From NCBI GenBank assembly GCA_026874595.1, contig CM049319.1:63668917-63732916 (forward strand): a stretch of 64,000 nt of DNA, written 5' to 3'. The notes below the pieces were generated by a model, which did no database searches, had not been told where the DNA came from, and saw nothing but the letters and a program-made list of their open reading frames with translations. A program made the translations under genes and the position numbers. Position 1 is the stretch's first letter; each line of letters starts with the position of its first letter. This DNA comes from Sipunculus nudus (taxonomy: Eukaryota > Annelida > Sipuncula > Golfingiida > Sipunculidae). Of the stretch, positions 36,560 through 47,870 are shown piece by piece.

Positions 36560-38121
36560 ACTCTTTTGAGTGCAGAAAATTTTATTTAATTTATTAATGA
36601 TTAATGTTAATTTATTAACCACTGAACATATCCTAATGGGCATTGTTTAAGGAGAAGACAAAGGAACATGAACCCCCCCCCCCCCGGACAAAGACTCTCT
36701 CTCTATTTAGGGGAATACATTTTTAAAGAAAATTGGAAAAAAGCGTTTTTGAGATGGCTTCGTCATTAATTAGTTTGTAGCTTCCTCATTTTGTGGTCAA
36801 ATGGGGTATCTTATGCAATTGCCTCGTTGAATCATTATATAAATGTAAGCCTGCGGTACAGTGTTCAATGTGTGTAAATGAGAGTGGTTAAAGTAAATTT
36901 TAAATTATGAAAGTATATATTTAATTCTAAATTTCTGGCATCTGAGATGCCAAATTATCCAAAGACTGGGCTCACCCACCCCTAAATAGACCCCCTTCTG
37001 AAGAATACATTGACACTTTTAAAGGTCAAGGTCATCATGGTCAAGGTCACGAAATTTCGTCCTTTCATCCAAATCTGTGCACTTGACAAGTTTGATAAGG
37101 ATCCGCAAAACACTTTTTTTAGTTATCTCGCTCCATAATATTCTTGGAGGGGCCAATTGTCCACATTTTCATACAGGGGCGATGTCTTGGGGTTATTTTG
37201 AGCGGGTTGGGTCCTAATTCAGAGAGGGTCGCTTCTATTCGAAGCCCCCCTCCCCTCATATTTCCTGGGAAAAACAGGGCAATGCAGATCCGTATTCAGT
37301 AGTCCCTCTTCCGCCAAGCCGGCTTGAAACACAATTTCTTTGTTTATGCAGAATTCCAAATCAACTGACGATCGTTTAACAGAGATTTTGAGTGGTTTGC
37401 ACCAAGGACTGGACGGGTTGTATGCGAAAATAGGCTTAAAAGGGGACGAAATGCCAAAGCTTTTAGAAGCTCTAATAAAACAACCAGGTTATATAATATC
37501 GAATTTCTTTTTTTCGAAAAATTGATGCAAACAATTAATTTCTAAACTAATAAGTGCTTTTTATAAGAGAAATTTTGAAAAATGAAGATTATTAAAAAAT
37601 TAGACTTAAGTTTTAATCCAATCTTTATATATCAAATTATTTTAATTTGTCTAGATTGATTGTTTTGTCACATTTTCGCTTCCCAACATGTAGCCCACAA
37701 CGGGAAATTTTTCATCCATTAGGAAATTAACCAAAAAGGGGAAATATTTCACTGATAACCAAATCTCGATGATTTCTTCGAATTTAACAGGGGGGGGGGG
37801 GGCACTATTTCTTCTTCAAGTAAATTAAAGCATTCATTAGAACAAATTTATAGATTAATTTTTTTATACAAATATTTGTTTTATCATTAATCATTTGCCG
37901 AATCTGGGCCAATTATATAGCACTTTTTTTCCTCATAGCTATACTACTTGGTCAGAATATACATGGCCTTGCAAATCCTGTTATAGAAAGCAGTGGATAA
38001 GTGTAAGATATTATAGAACGTATAGAGCGCGACCACGAATGGAGTATATCCTGGCAGCCAGCCCTGCTGGCATTTTTTCACGGATCCACTGTTCGCGTGA
38101 GCCTTACAGATTTATTTATTA
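36560..38121. other. intergenic with minor repeat relics
   Basis: A stretch at about 36980-37140 has 'aaaggtcaaggtcatcatgg' and, in reverse, the GAGATAACTAAAAAA block seen at 6730 and 8460, so it is part of that dispersed family. C- and G-runs lie at 36673-36685 and 37790-37802. No gene is recognised; the frame at 37340-37525 is acidic-polar but short and unidentified. Confidence 0.45.
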
Positions 38122-38389
38122 CCGCAGTCAGGAGGGTTTGCCTTTCCCCGTTCATGTGTGCGTTTGTGCGTGTGTTTGTTCAAAATATAACTCACGCAAA
38201 CATGAACGGAATCCCGTAAAATTTTTACGTTATGGTCCATGGGAGGATCAATCAGATTTTGGTGTGGATCCGCCACATGATCCATATTCAGGAGCGCCAT
38301 TAAGGAATATTCACAAATGTACAGTCACTTTTGTACGAATGAACCTGTAAAAATGGGCCGAATAAGTGAATGTAAACACATGGCCGAGG
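38122..38389 (-). mobile_element. 'GCCTCCGC' element, copy 4 (reverse)
   Basis: In reverse it contains a GCCTCGGCCATGTG-like left block (ending at 38389), 'ggatccacaccaaaatctga', 'cgtttgtg..cacacaaacgcaca' and a decayed right block near 38122. The flank reads 'cctaaggaatgtaa' in the element direction, like the leader of the other copies. It creates most of the 151-residue + frame at 37895-38350, which is therefore not a gene. Confidence 0.85.
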
Positions 38390-40774
38390 CTTACATTCCT
38401 TAGGTTTGACTGGTTCTTCGAATCTTCACTGCGCTATTTGGCCAGGGTTGTACTACGCGGTTTTTAATACTGATGATGATGGCGTTCTGCCTTTACTACA
38501 GTGAGTAAATAAACCATTGTACCTGATTACATATTTACAAAGTTAATGCGTGGTTGTATTGAACGGATTCTATGCCAATACGCCAAAGCTATAGTGTATG
38601 CTGCACGGTGTCTCCGCTTACGGATCTTTGCTTTACAAACAAAAAGTTACCGGCATTTATTATATATAAATAAATACTGATCCAGCCTGCTTGCAAAGAG
38701 GCCATTAATTGCCATAACAACGCCGCCTTTAATGTGAAAGAGACTCTGGCTATTTCACGATAGTGTTACATAGCCAGTGGCGCCATTGTGTGATTTAATG
38801 GTCGCATCACGCTTGTTATCTAGGAGGTGACCCTGTATGTGTTACTGTTTTAGGTCAGACACCTCGGATTTTTACAGTTCAGCGCCTTATGAGAAGGCTG
38901 TCAACTGCAGTTCTTTCTGTTTTTTTTTATAACACAGCATGGTCAGTTGATATAATATATACTGCCCAGATAGTTCAATACATTTCTCTTTTAAGCCCTG
39001 ATTCCACGACTCTCTGTAACAAGTCCCGCGCCTTTGCCTATGGGTTCCCAAAATGCAGTTGAGAGATGTTATTTTATTTGAAGATATTTGCAATTTTCAG
39101 GGACAGCATGTGTATACAAATAATATATGCTAGGGCTTAACTGATACTCTGCTTGGTATCATATTCGCGAGGTCAAATTTACGTGATTTTGCGATTTCCA
39201 CATTTTGGCATGCAGGCATACTGTACAGTAATCTACACAATATATCCATTATTATATTAATAATTTAATTTGCCGAAGAAACTTTTATCAATTTGAAAAC
39301 AGCCTAAGAGAACAAGGAAAACCTAAGGGATGGAAAATTCATTATTTCCAAATAATACAAAAGAAATGATCTTCTTTGTAACATCAGTCTTTGTTATGGT
39401 AAATCGACTCATGTTTATTCTAAACCAGAACAATAACAACGTTTAGACGGGAAAGCTGGCTTGGAAAGGATTTATTGAGATATGTATCTATTCAGCCAGA
39501 TGAACAAATGGATTGAGATGATCAATATATAGATGTTGTACCTTGAACATTTCATCAGGTAGTCAGCCTTTGACTTACAGAAAATCAACAACACATTTTA
39601 TTCTCAGGTGCTTAAATATTTTATACCTTTATTTTAATAAGAAAAGCAAATATTATATCTAAAGCGGCGTTCGTCCTGTGTGGTTGTACTGTGTTTAAAG
39701 TGTTGCTAATGAATATTCATGCTTTCAAATTATTGTATGGGTTCAGATAACTTTAGTTTTTTTTCGGAGGAGGGGGTTGCATTAAAATGCAGGGACCGAT
39801 CTTCGCACCATAAAGGTTGTAACGTAGTTAGACACTAAATTGATGAGAGACTAAAAGCCTGCTATGAGATGATTACTTCATGACAAGAACCAACATTTAT
39901 ATTTTACAACAATCTTTGGATCTTATCGCCAAGGGACAGAACGTCACAATGATTGTTACATCTTTTGAATATTCACTTTTTTTTAAACAACCAATCAGGA
40001 GTTCTTGAATGTAGTTCATTGTGCATGAAACTAATACCTTGGGATTGCGATTTTTCAAAAGTAGACTATCTTCTAATATTGATTTTATTGTACTTCTAAA
40101 TTAAGTTTAATTGGTTTCTTTCTAGTTATTAAAGCACGAAGCCATTCTTTATGTCTTTGTTAAACAGGTCTGTTCAAGCTTATTTATAAACTGATCTGTC
40201 ATATATTTGGATCGGAAAATGCATGTGTTAATATGATTATTTAGAAATGTGGTTTCTGCATGGACGCTTATGGAATGCCCGCTGTAATGTTACACTCTTT
40301 ACACAACGCCTTACCTCAGGCCTAATACTGTATCGTAAACGCTGTTTGTTTTGTCCTGGTTTTCTGGGTCCCTACACAAGAGGGGAGCACTGTATGTTGG
40401 ACCAGTCAGATGAGATCTGGGAGTATCATCCTTTTTGCATGATTGGCTGAAATTGTCACATGATTTATACAAATAGGGCAGCGCCCAGTTTATCGCTACA
40501 TTAACGCGACACCCAAATGAAGCGATAATGAATCTACTTTATTATCGTAACATGTTCATTAGTGGTCCAGATAACCTACGGTGTTTGCCAATTGATAACA
40601 GACAAGAATCCCTCAAACTGTTGCACAGTTTTGAAACATTCCATAAAATTGTAATCATGCGGCGCTTGAACTGCAGCCATGGGCGTAGCCATGTTAATTG
40701 CCTGTCTAGTTTTTGTTAAGCGGCATTTGACTGGCTGCAAATCACATCATACGCACGATGTTTTTTTTTTTCAG
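38390..40774. other. upstream region of the THSD7-type gene
   Basis: No gene seen. Blocks at about 38690-38820 and 39660-39740 are non-repetitive with several homeodomain/POU-like words (CATTAATTG, ATGAATATTCAT), so regulatory function is possible but unproven. The 67-codon frame at 40247-40450 has no recognisable domain. Confidence 0.4.
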
Positions 40775-41049
40775 CTGTCACCGACCCGCCACCTTGTGTT
40801 CATCCCAAGCGGTCATTCCAGGAAGCGGCAAAATCAGTAGATCCATTAGAAGTACAAGATTTCCGCTGCCTCGGGAGCGTTAATTTATTGCATATGTCTA
40901 ATTTTTTTCAGGTTTATGTGTATTAACTAAGAAAGGGGTTGTGAACACCTAGGAGAGCGACGAATTAAGTCATCAGAAAAATCAACGTAACCAATATAGC
41001 TGTTGAACGGTCATAACCTCATCCTGGTCTCAATCCCGGAAGTTACGTC
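40775..41049 (+). promoter_or_regulatory. THSD7A: 5' UTR / proximal promoter of the THSD7-type gene (proposed)
   Basis: T(12)CAG at 40761-40774 is a strong-looking splice acceptor. A second, TTTTTTTCAG, ends at 40911. Either could start a 5' UTR exon that continues into the coding start at 41050. Just upstream of that ATG lie CCGGAAGT (ETS-like, 41036-41043) and TTACGTCA (CRE/ATF-like, 41043-41050), overlapping by one base. An in-frame TAA at 41014 shows that the reading frame cannot extend further upstream within this exon. Confidence 0.4.
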
Positions 41050-41164
41050 ATGTACCTAAGAACCAATAGGGAGACCCAGTCAAGTCCGCAGTTGGCCGCC
41101 GTCTTGTTCTGGATCGGCTTTGCCATGGCTTCTGTGAGCGAGGCTTCATATGTATGGAAGACAG
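41050..41164 (+). CDS. THSD7A: THSD7-type protein, exon 1 (signal peptide)
   Basis: First coding exon of a secreted or membrane-anchored thrombospondin type-1 repeat protein of the THSD7A/THSD7B family. It encodes 38 residues plus the first base of codon 39. A short polar N-terminus with two Arg is followed by the hydrophobic core LAAVLFWIGFAMA (15-27) and a small-residue region (SVSEA, 28-32) suited to signal peptidase cleavage. The exon ends with YVWKT (34-38), the opening of TSP1 repeat 1. The first ATG after the in-frame stop at 41014 is chosen; Met26 would lose the signal peptide. The donor is ACAG/GTAAGC after 41164. Joined to exon 2 this gives YVWKTGKWSDC in frame, close to the YLWKTGPWGRC of vertebrate THSD7A as I recall it. 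THSD7A versus 7B cannot be separated; an invertebrate would probably have one co-orthologue. Confidence 0.85.
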
Positions 41165-41285
41165 GTAAGCTGCACGACCAGTTCTTAAAAAAATCCACTT
41201 ATTTTAGGTACATTTTAAAGAGAATACAGACACACAAAATTATGTATCAAAATTATGTATAATTTACTTCAGTGATGTAGTACGT

Positions 41286-41563
41286 ACTCGAGTCCGGACT
41301 TTGATTCGAGGGTCCTGGACTCGGACTTGGACTCGAGGGTCCTGGACTCGGACTTGTACTCGAGCGTACTGGACTCGGACTTGGACTCGAGCGTCCTGGA
41401 CTCGGACTTGGACTCGAGGGTCCTGGACTCGGACTTTGATTCGAGGGTCCTGGACACGGACATGGACTCGGGGGTCCTGGACTCGGACTTGGACTCGAGG
41501 GTCCTGGACTCGGACTTGGACTCGAGGGTCCTGGACTCGGACTTGGACTCGAAGGTAAGGACT
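41286..41563. repeat. 27 bp minisatellite, ~10 units
   Basis: The unit is GGACTCGAGGGTCCTGGACT plus CGGACTT, 27 bp, with few variants. Because 27 is divisible by three and the unit lacks stops, frames stay open on both strands (for example a repeated SRVLDSDLD on + and RVQDPRVQV on -). It begins only ~120 bp after the exon 1 donor. These frames are not genes. Confidence 0.95.
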
Positions 41564-41720
41564 CGATAAATCAGGCTGAGTCCATCTAGAATCCAGTAGA
41601 AAAGAAACCTTGTATATTATGATAAAACATATGTCTAAATATACCAAGTTTAAGCTCTGCATCAGGGGCTAAAGGTAATTAAACATTCAAGTAATTTCTT
41701 ATAATAAGAAGACGTGTATT

Positions 41721-41849
41721 GAACTCCGACTCGGACTTTCACCTAAGTCAAAATGACTCTCGACTGGAATGGGATGGACTTGGACTCGAACCTCAAGGAC
41801 TCGGACTTGGACTCGAGTCACCTGGACTCGAACTTGCACTCGGACTTTT
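41721..41849. repeat. degenerate relative of the 27 bp minisatellite
   Basis: Irregular copies of GACTCGGACTT and GACTTGGACTCGA, separated from the main array by ~160 bp of unrelated sequence. This looks like an eroded flank of the same array. Confidence 0.8.
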
Positions 41850-43455
41850 ATGATGATGTGGGCTCGTCTATATCACTTATAGATTATATCGTCTTGCAAA
41901 ACAGGTGGTTTGTAAGACATTCACTTTCAAATTGTTAGATTTGTACGAACTTTAACCCGTTTCATCTGTTACTACAGACAAACACGTATACAGTTGGTTA
42001 AATAGAAAGCATATTACCTGAATACATGCAGACCTATTTGTAAGTTTACAAGAAAAGCAGACTATCAATTAATCATGATTGGGAGATGGAAATGACTCAT
42101 TTAAAATATTTATTCTTTCTTTCAAATAAAGTGCAATTCTGACTGTCTGCATGGTTCAATGTTCGGTATTGTTATTTCTATCGATGGAAATTCAAAATAT
42201 TTGAGAAATAATAAACAGTGTCTAGAAATTAGAACAATGTCTGAATATAATAAAGGAAGCCTGTCTGGGCACATTGCTTTCCTTTGTTAATCTAGCAGAG
42301 CTTAGGTGACTCAGCAAATGAACTTTTTTCAAACGAAATAACGCTTGTTTATTTTGCAAGAATAATACATATGAATAGGCCATGCAAATGTGTCATCTTT
42401 TGAATAAAAGCTCATCAAACAGACAATCAATGAAACAAACCTGAACAAACATACTTATGTTTGAATACATAGGCAGCCGCATGAGCTTCGTTTCTGGACA
42501 TGACCTCATTTGTTTCTGTGTTGGGGACCATCTACCTTCCGCCTCTTCACCTTCTATAGAGGGAAATTAAATACAGAGCAATTTTGAAATAATTTTTCAT
42601 CGTGTTCTAATTTCTTTCCATATTGTTTTTAATAATTTTTAAAATGATGCACATATAGGATTGGACAGGTATCACTCGTCTCACCGAACAATTACCAATG
42701 TTAATGAACCACAAAAGTCGACGCGACAGTTTTTAAGTCGGTTGCGTCGCTGGCCCACCAAAGAGTTAATTGGGATTATAGCACGAGAACATCTGTTACT
42801 CTTGGAAATGAAATTGAATAAAGATATTCCTATGGTTGTAACGTACATGAGTTCACATTGCGTTATATGTTGAAAGACCTGAAATCATGAATAACAATTC
42901 TTGAAAACATGAAGCACATGTAAGCACTAATAACTGATTTATTCGTCTAGAGAGAAATGAAGCATTAACAGCCCAGTAGCCATCTATATTTGGCGGCAGT
43001 CCTGTATAATGTATCAGGTCTGTGTAGTATTATGTACAAATTTTCTCTACATCGGTGCAAAATAGCGCTATTAATTGGACAGTTAGGTTTTATTATGGTC
43101 AAATATCTAAAACACAGATGAACGGAACATTAATCAAAGGAAATATATCAAACCGCATACTTGTGTATGGATTGTTATAATCATAGGTAACTGCAGTGGC
43201 AATCTATGGAATCAACATTAAGGGAGTCACTAAAAAAGCAATCGAGGAGTCCATTCATATGGGCTAAATGACAATAAACCTACAGCTTGCTGATAAATGC
43301 TTGTAAATTGTCGGGATTTAATCTAACTAAAACTAGGAAAAGCAGAAATTCTATATAAACCTAAAATATATACATATTCACTTCTAACTTGAATATATAC
43401 ATGTTCATGCAGGAGTCAATTAAATTATGATATTCTTTATTGTAAAGTGGGTGGA

Positions 43456-45260
43456 TTTGCCTGAGGAGATCTTGAGCAGGGGTTCATATGTCGGGGGTGG
43501 CGGTTGTCCTAAGGAGATCTTGAGCAGAGGTTCTTCTTTGGGGGGGGGGGGGCTTTCCCGAGGAGATTTTGAGTAGGGGTTCTTATTTCGGGGTTGCGGT
43601 GTTTTCCTGATTAGATCTTGAGCTATGGTTCTTATTTCGGGGTTGGGGGTTGTCCTGAGGAGAACTTGAGCTATGGTTCTTATTTCGGGGGGGGGGGGGG
43701 AGGGTTGTCCTGAGGAGATTTTGAGTAGGGGTTCTTTTTTTGGGGTTGCGGTGTTGTCCTGATTAGATCTTGAGCTATGGTTCTTATTTCGGAGTTGGGG
43801 GTTGTCTTGAGGAGATCTTGAGCTATGGTTCTTATTTCGGGGGGTGGGGGTTGTCCTGAGGAGATCTTGAGCAGAGGTTCTTCTTTGGGGGGGGGGGGGG
43901 TTGTCCCGAGGAGATTTTGAGTAGGGGTTCTTATTTCGGGGTTGGGGGTTGTCCTGAGGAGATCTTGAGCTATGGTTCTTTTTTCGGGGGTGGGGGTTGT
44001 CCTGAGGATATCTTGAGCAGAGGATCTTCTTGGGGGGGGGGGGGGGGGTTGTCCCGAGGAGATTTTGAGTAGGGGTTCTTATTTCGGGGTTGCGGTGTTG
44101 TCCTGATTAGATCTTGAGCTATGGTTCTTATTTCGGGGTTTCGGGGTTGTCTTGAGGAGATCTTGAGCTATGGTTCTTATTTCGGGGGTGGGGGTTGTCC
44201 TGAGGAGATCTTGAGCAGAGGTTCTTCTTTGGGGGGGGGGTTTGTCCCGAGGAGATTTTGAGTAGGGGTTCTTATTTCGGGGTTGGGGGTTGTCCTGAGG
44301 AGATCTTGAGCCATGGTTCTTTTTTCGGGGGTGGGGGTTGTCCTGAGGGGATCTTGAGCAGAGGTTCTTCTTTGGGGGGGGGGGTTGTCCCGAGGAGATT
44401 TTGAGTAGGGGTTCTTATTTCGGGGTTGCGGTGTTGTCCTGATTAGATCTTGAGCTATGGTTCTCATTTCGGGGTTAGGGGTTGTCCTGAGGAGATCTTG
44501 AGCTATGGTTCTTATTTCGGGGTTGGGGGTTGTCCTGAGGAGATCTTGAGCTATGGTTCTCATTTCGGGGTTAGGGGTTGTCCTGAGGAGATCTTGAGCT
44601 ATGGTTCTTATTTCGGGGTTGGTGGTTGTCCTGAGGAGATCTTGAGCTATGGTTCTTATCTCGGGGTTGGGTTTGTCCTGAGGAGATCTTGAGCAGAGGT
44701 TCTTATTTCGGGGTTGGGGGTTGTCCTGAGGAGATCTTGAGCTATGGTTCCTATTTCGGGGTTGGGGGTTGTCCTGAGGAGATCTTGAGCTATGGTTCTT
44801 ATTTCGGGGTTGGGGGTTGTCCGGCGGAGATCTTGAGCAGAGGTTCTTCTTTGGGGGGGGGGGGGGGAGGGGGGGGGGGGGGTTGTCCCGAGGAAATCTT
44901 GAGTAGGGGTTCTTATTTCGGGGTTGCGGTGTTGTCCTGATTAGATCTTAAGCTATGGTTCTTATTTCGGGGTTGGGTTTGTCCTGAGGAGATCTTGAGC
45001 AGAGGTTCTTATTTCGGGGTTGGGGGTTGTCCTGAGGAGATCTTGAGCTATGGTTCCTATTTCGGGGTTGGGGGTTGTCCTGAGGAGATCTTGAGCTATG
45101 GTTCTTATTTCGGGGTTGGGGTTGTCCTGAGGAGATCTTGAGCTATGGTTCTTATTTCGGGGGTGGGGGTTGTCCTGAGGAGATCTTGAGCAGAGGTTTT
45201 TCTTGGGGGGGGGGGAGGGACTTAAAGAGATCTTGAGTAGGGGTTCTTAGATCAGAGGAG
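43456..45260. repeat. G-rich ~48 bp minisatellite, ~37 units
   Basis: The core unit reads TGTCCTGAGGAGATCTTGAG, then CTATGGTTCTTATTTCGGGG and a G-rich end. Unit variants (AGCAGAGGTTCTTCTTTGGGG, AGTAGGGGTTCTTATTTCGG followed by TTGCGGTGTTGTCCTGATT, and AGCTATGG) recur in order, giving a multi-unit higher-order pattern in the first half. G-runs of 9 to more than 20 interrupt it (largest 44843-44882). The 16-codon periodicity keeps long frames open on both strands (SYGSYFGVGGCPEEIL on +, RTIAQDLLRTTPNPEI on -), but the frames break at the G-runs and have no start context or splice logic, so they are not genes. Confidence 0.93.
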
Positions 45261-45280
45261 GAGGGGGTGGGGTGGGGTTG

Positions 45281-45300
45281 ATATATATATATATATATAT
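45281..45300. repeat. (AT)n tract abutting the LTR
   Basis: Ten AT dinucleotides end exactly where the LTR begins; AT-rich repeat resumes on the other side at 46147. Confidence 0.95.
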
Positions 45301-46146
45301 TGTTACGGAACCTAATATCAACAGATCACGTATGCGTGATAAACATAAAGTTTGTCAAGGAGATAAAAAAATCAGATTCTGTAACACTTGGCAGCGTGAA
45401 ATGTCTAGGGGAATGAATTAAGAAAGTCAGTGGTTTTTTTTTATAACAAATAACTATAATTTATTCTTTAAAAAACCCTTATATTACAATACACTAAAAC
45501 AATATAATTACATAGTATAACAGCAGTATAAGAACAAATCAATACAACAACACAGTAGAATAAACAAAGTGCACTGTACTTGGATACCACTGTCACAGCG
45601 ATAAGTCCTTTAAAATGTATTACCCGGATGAAAAGGTCACACAAATTCTCTCGGAGAATAACAGTCCAATGTAAAGCTCTTGTTACAACCCAGAAAGTAA
45701 ACTTGAGCCAGGCAGCATTAAATTATATAGAGTAAGTAATAGTTGATTCCCTGAAATTACTGGATAATCGGATGGGTCCCACAAACTGACATACACACGT
45801 CTGTGTCCGCTGGAATATTCTATCACCTCTCTCTCGGCTCTTAAACACAGCCCCCTATTTATAACCTCTCGCCCCAAGTCGAGAATTTTCCATTTCTCGA
45901 AAATCTAAAGAATCTATCACAGTACACACGTTCAAACAACATACTAGAACTAAAAAACGCTGTGTATCTAGGGTTCAACCAATGCGGATTAAACCGAGAC
46001 TGCAACATCCGGCCAGGCGAGGCCGCCACAACACGAGCTATGCGTGGCACACAAACAAAATGCCAACAACACACGTAACATCCGTGTGCACAATAAAACA
46101 ATCATCTGTAAGACTGCCGCACACAATAAAAGGGGCACCTGTAACA
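45301..46146 (-). mobile_element. solo LTR of a retrotransposon, minus strand (846 bp)
   Basis: The element begins TGTTACGGAACC and ends CTGTAACA, so its termini are the inverted repeat TGTTAC/GTAACA with TG..CA ends. Read on the minus strand it has a TATA box (TATAAATA, + coordinates 45856-45863) about 285 bp from its start, and AATAAA (45460-45465) near its end, in the correct promoter-then-polyA order for an LTR. AT repeat lies directly on both sides with a shared ATAT, consistent with a 4-5 bp target duplication that the microsatellite makes ambiguous. No primer-binding site, gag-pol or second LTR follows, hence solo. Ty3/Gypsy-like is my guess; sequence alone does not settle it. The minus-strand frames here are by-products. 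Confidence 0.8.

Positions 46147-46152
<6 letters not shown>

Positions 46153-46196
<44 letters not shown>
46153..46196. repeat. (AT)n microsatellite
   Basis: About 22 AT dinucleotides, the right-hand continuation of the tract split by the LTR. Confidence 0.97.
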
Positions 46197-46198
<2 letters not shown>

Positions 46199-47401
46199 GT
46201 ATATTACTATATACCTCTGCATATTTATAATTTGTTCAAACGATAAATTTAGTTTTCAACGAAAACTACTATTGGGTCCAATGATCACTTTTACAGGTCG
46301 TTTTTACATGCAGGTCTGACTTTGGTACATTTGTGTCGCGACAAAAAATGCCACAGGCTGGTTAAAATAATCACTCTGGTTTCTGCTGAACTTAAAACAC
46401 AATTGGTTTCTTTTAAATATACTGACGCGTAGGGTGAAGTGACACAATGCTAGCACCTTAAGGTCAGCTGGAAAATTATAAGTGTCACATCTTTCTTATG
46501 ATTAGTTAAAGGACTAAATATAGTAAACATAATATACCATAGTTTTTTACAGCACAATTTGTTTCTTGCGAATTCTGCCGTGAGTGGAATTTGACAAATC
46601 CTTTATACTGGGAGGTCAAACCGGGATAGGAACAGTGTCGCAACCTTACTTGTTTTGGATTGATTTTTATAATAAATTTAGTAAACATGAGATTTTTGTA
46701 GAATTTTCTGCATTGGTTGTTTTTTATATATTGGCTCGTCGGCTGGGCCGAACACACCGGCCCGTCAGACCTTTTGAATAATCAATGGGGGTCCCACCTT
46801 GTCAGGGGTCACCATAGGTCAAACCCAATAAAAACCTAATAAAGAATATCTGCCAATCCAGGCACTAGGTCCCTACCTGACTATTACGCCGCCATGTAGT
46901 TTTTTATCTTTCCAGCAGACAAGAAAATAAAATATAGGTGAATATGAGCTGGTCGACCCTCGTGGCTACTTATCCTCCATTACTCTACTCATGGGCCTGG
47001 TATGTCGGGGGGGGGGGGGGGCATGTCCCCCTCACATTTTAGTTAAATATAACGCGTAATTTTTTATATATTTTCCTCAATATAGTACCAGCTATGTATC
47101 CGATATTTTAAAAATATTATATTTCATGTGTCAATTGCCACACTGAATTGTCATAAATGTTATCCCGTTTTTTTTATTAAATATTTAAATCTATTACAAA
47201 TTATGAATTATACTACTTAACATTGAACAAAAATATGTTCATATAATAAAAAAAGAACATCTGATGGTGCGAGTAAAGAAAAGTATGATATCCTTCGAGA
47301 GGGATTTTGTCCTGTTTGTTACATGGGGAGGGGTTGTTGTCCGGAGACTGAGTCCATGACTTTTACTCTTAATAACATTTGTGGCTCCTTCGGCTTATCA
47401 G

Positions 47402-47507
<106 letters not shown>

Positions 47508-47663
47508 TACGCGAACAATTGATGACGCTTCTGAACACCCGTATAAGTTGACCGAAATTTTTGGGCATAAATTACGAATGTGGACGAATTTTCGACATTT
47601 GCATCCTTCGCGAGTTTGCCATATTTTTCGATATTTGCAACCTTGGTGAACCTTTCGTATGCC

Positions 47664-47870
47664 CAGGGGCGGATCTAGGATTTTGGTAAGGGAGGGGTTT
47701 ATGGTTACACCAAGGGACTAATTATACCCTTTAAAAGGTCCACAAAACCTGACGGAGGGGTTTAGCCTTAAAAAAACTGGGGAAAACACTGCAAAAAAAG
47801 GTAATTTTCTCTCGCGACGGGGGGGGGGGGGGTTTAAACCCCCTAAACCCCCCCTCTGGATCCGCCACTG
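47664..47870. mobile_element. MITE with CAGGGGCGGATC ends, hAT-like (207 bp)
   Basis: The left end CAGGGGCGGATCTAGGATTT and the reverse complement of the right end, CAGTGGCGGATCCAGAGGGG, are inverted repeats. Subterminal 'ggaggggttta' and 'taaacccc' blocks also pair, so most of the element can fold. The flank ATGCC occurs on both sides (47658-47663 region and 47871-47875), a partial target duplication. The hAT assignment rests on the CAGNGGCGGATC-type end and is inferred. Confidence 0.75.

Noticed and set aside
37895-38350. 151-residue + strand frame, one of the longer frames in the window
   Set aside because: Its 3' half is a reverse copy of the 'GCCTCCGC' element, and no copy elsewhere keeps the frame.
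41264-41662. 132-residue minus-strand frame of VQVRVQDPR repeats and matching + frames
   Set aside because: By-product of the 27 bp minisatellite.
42661-42873. Possible intron 1 exon after an AG
   Set aside because: Unidentified product, no TSP1 features, and the exon 1 to exon 2 join is complete without it.
43456-44940. Long repetitive protein (SYGSYFGVGGCPEEIL repeats on +, RTIAQDLLRTTPNPEI on -)
   Set aside because: The open frames follow from the 48 bp period; they are open on both strands and break at G-runs, with no splice or start context.
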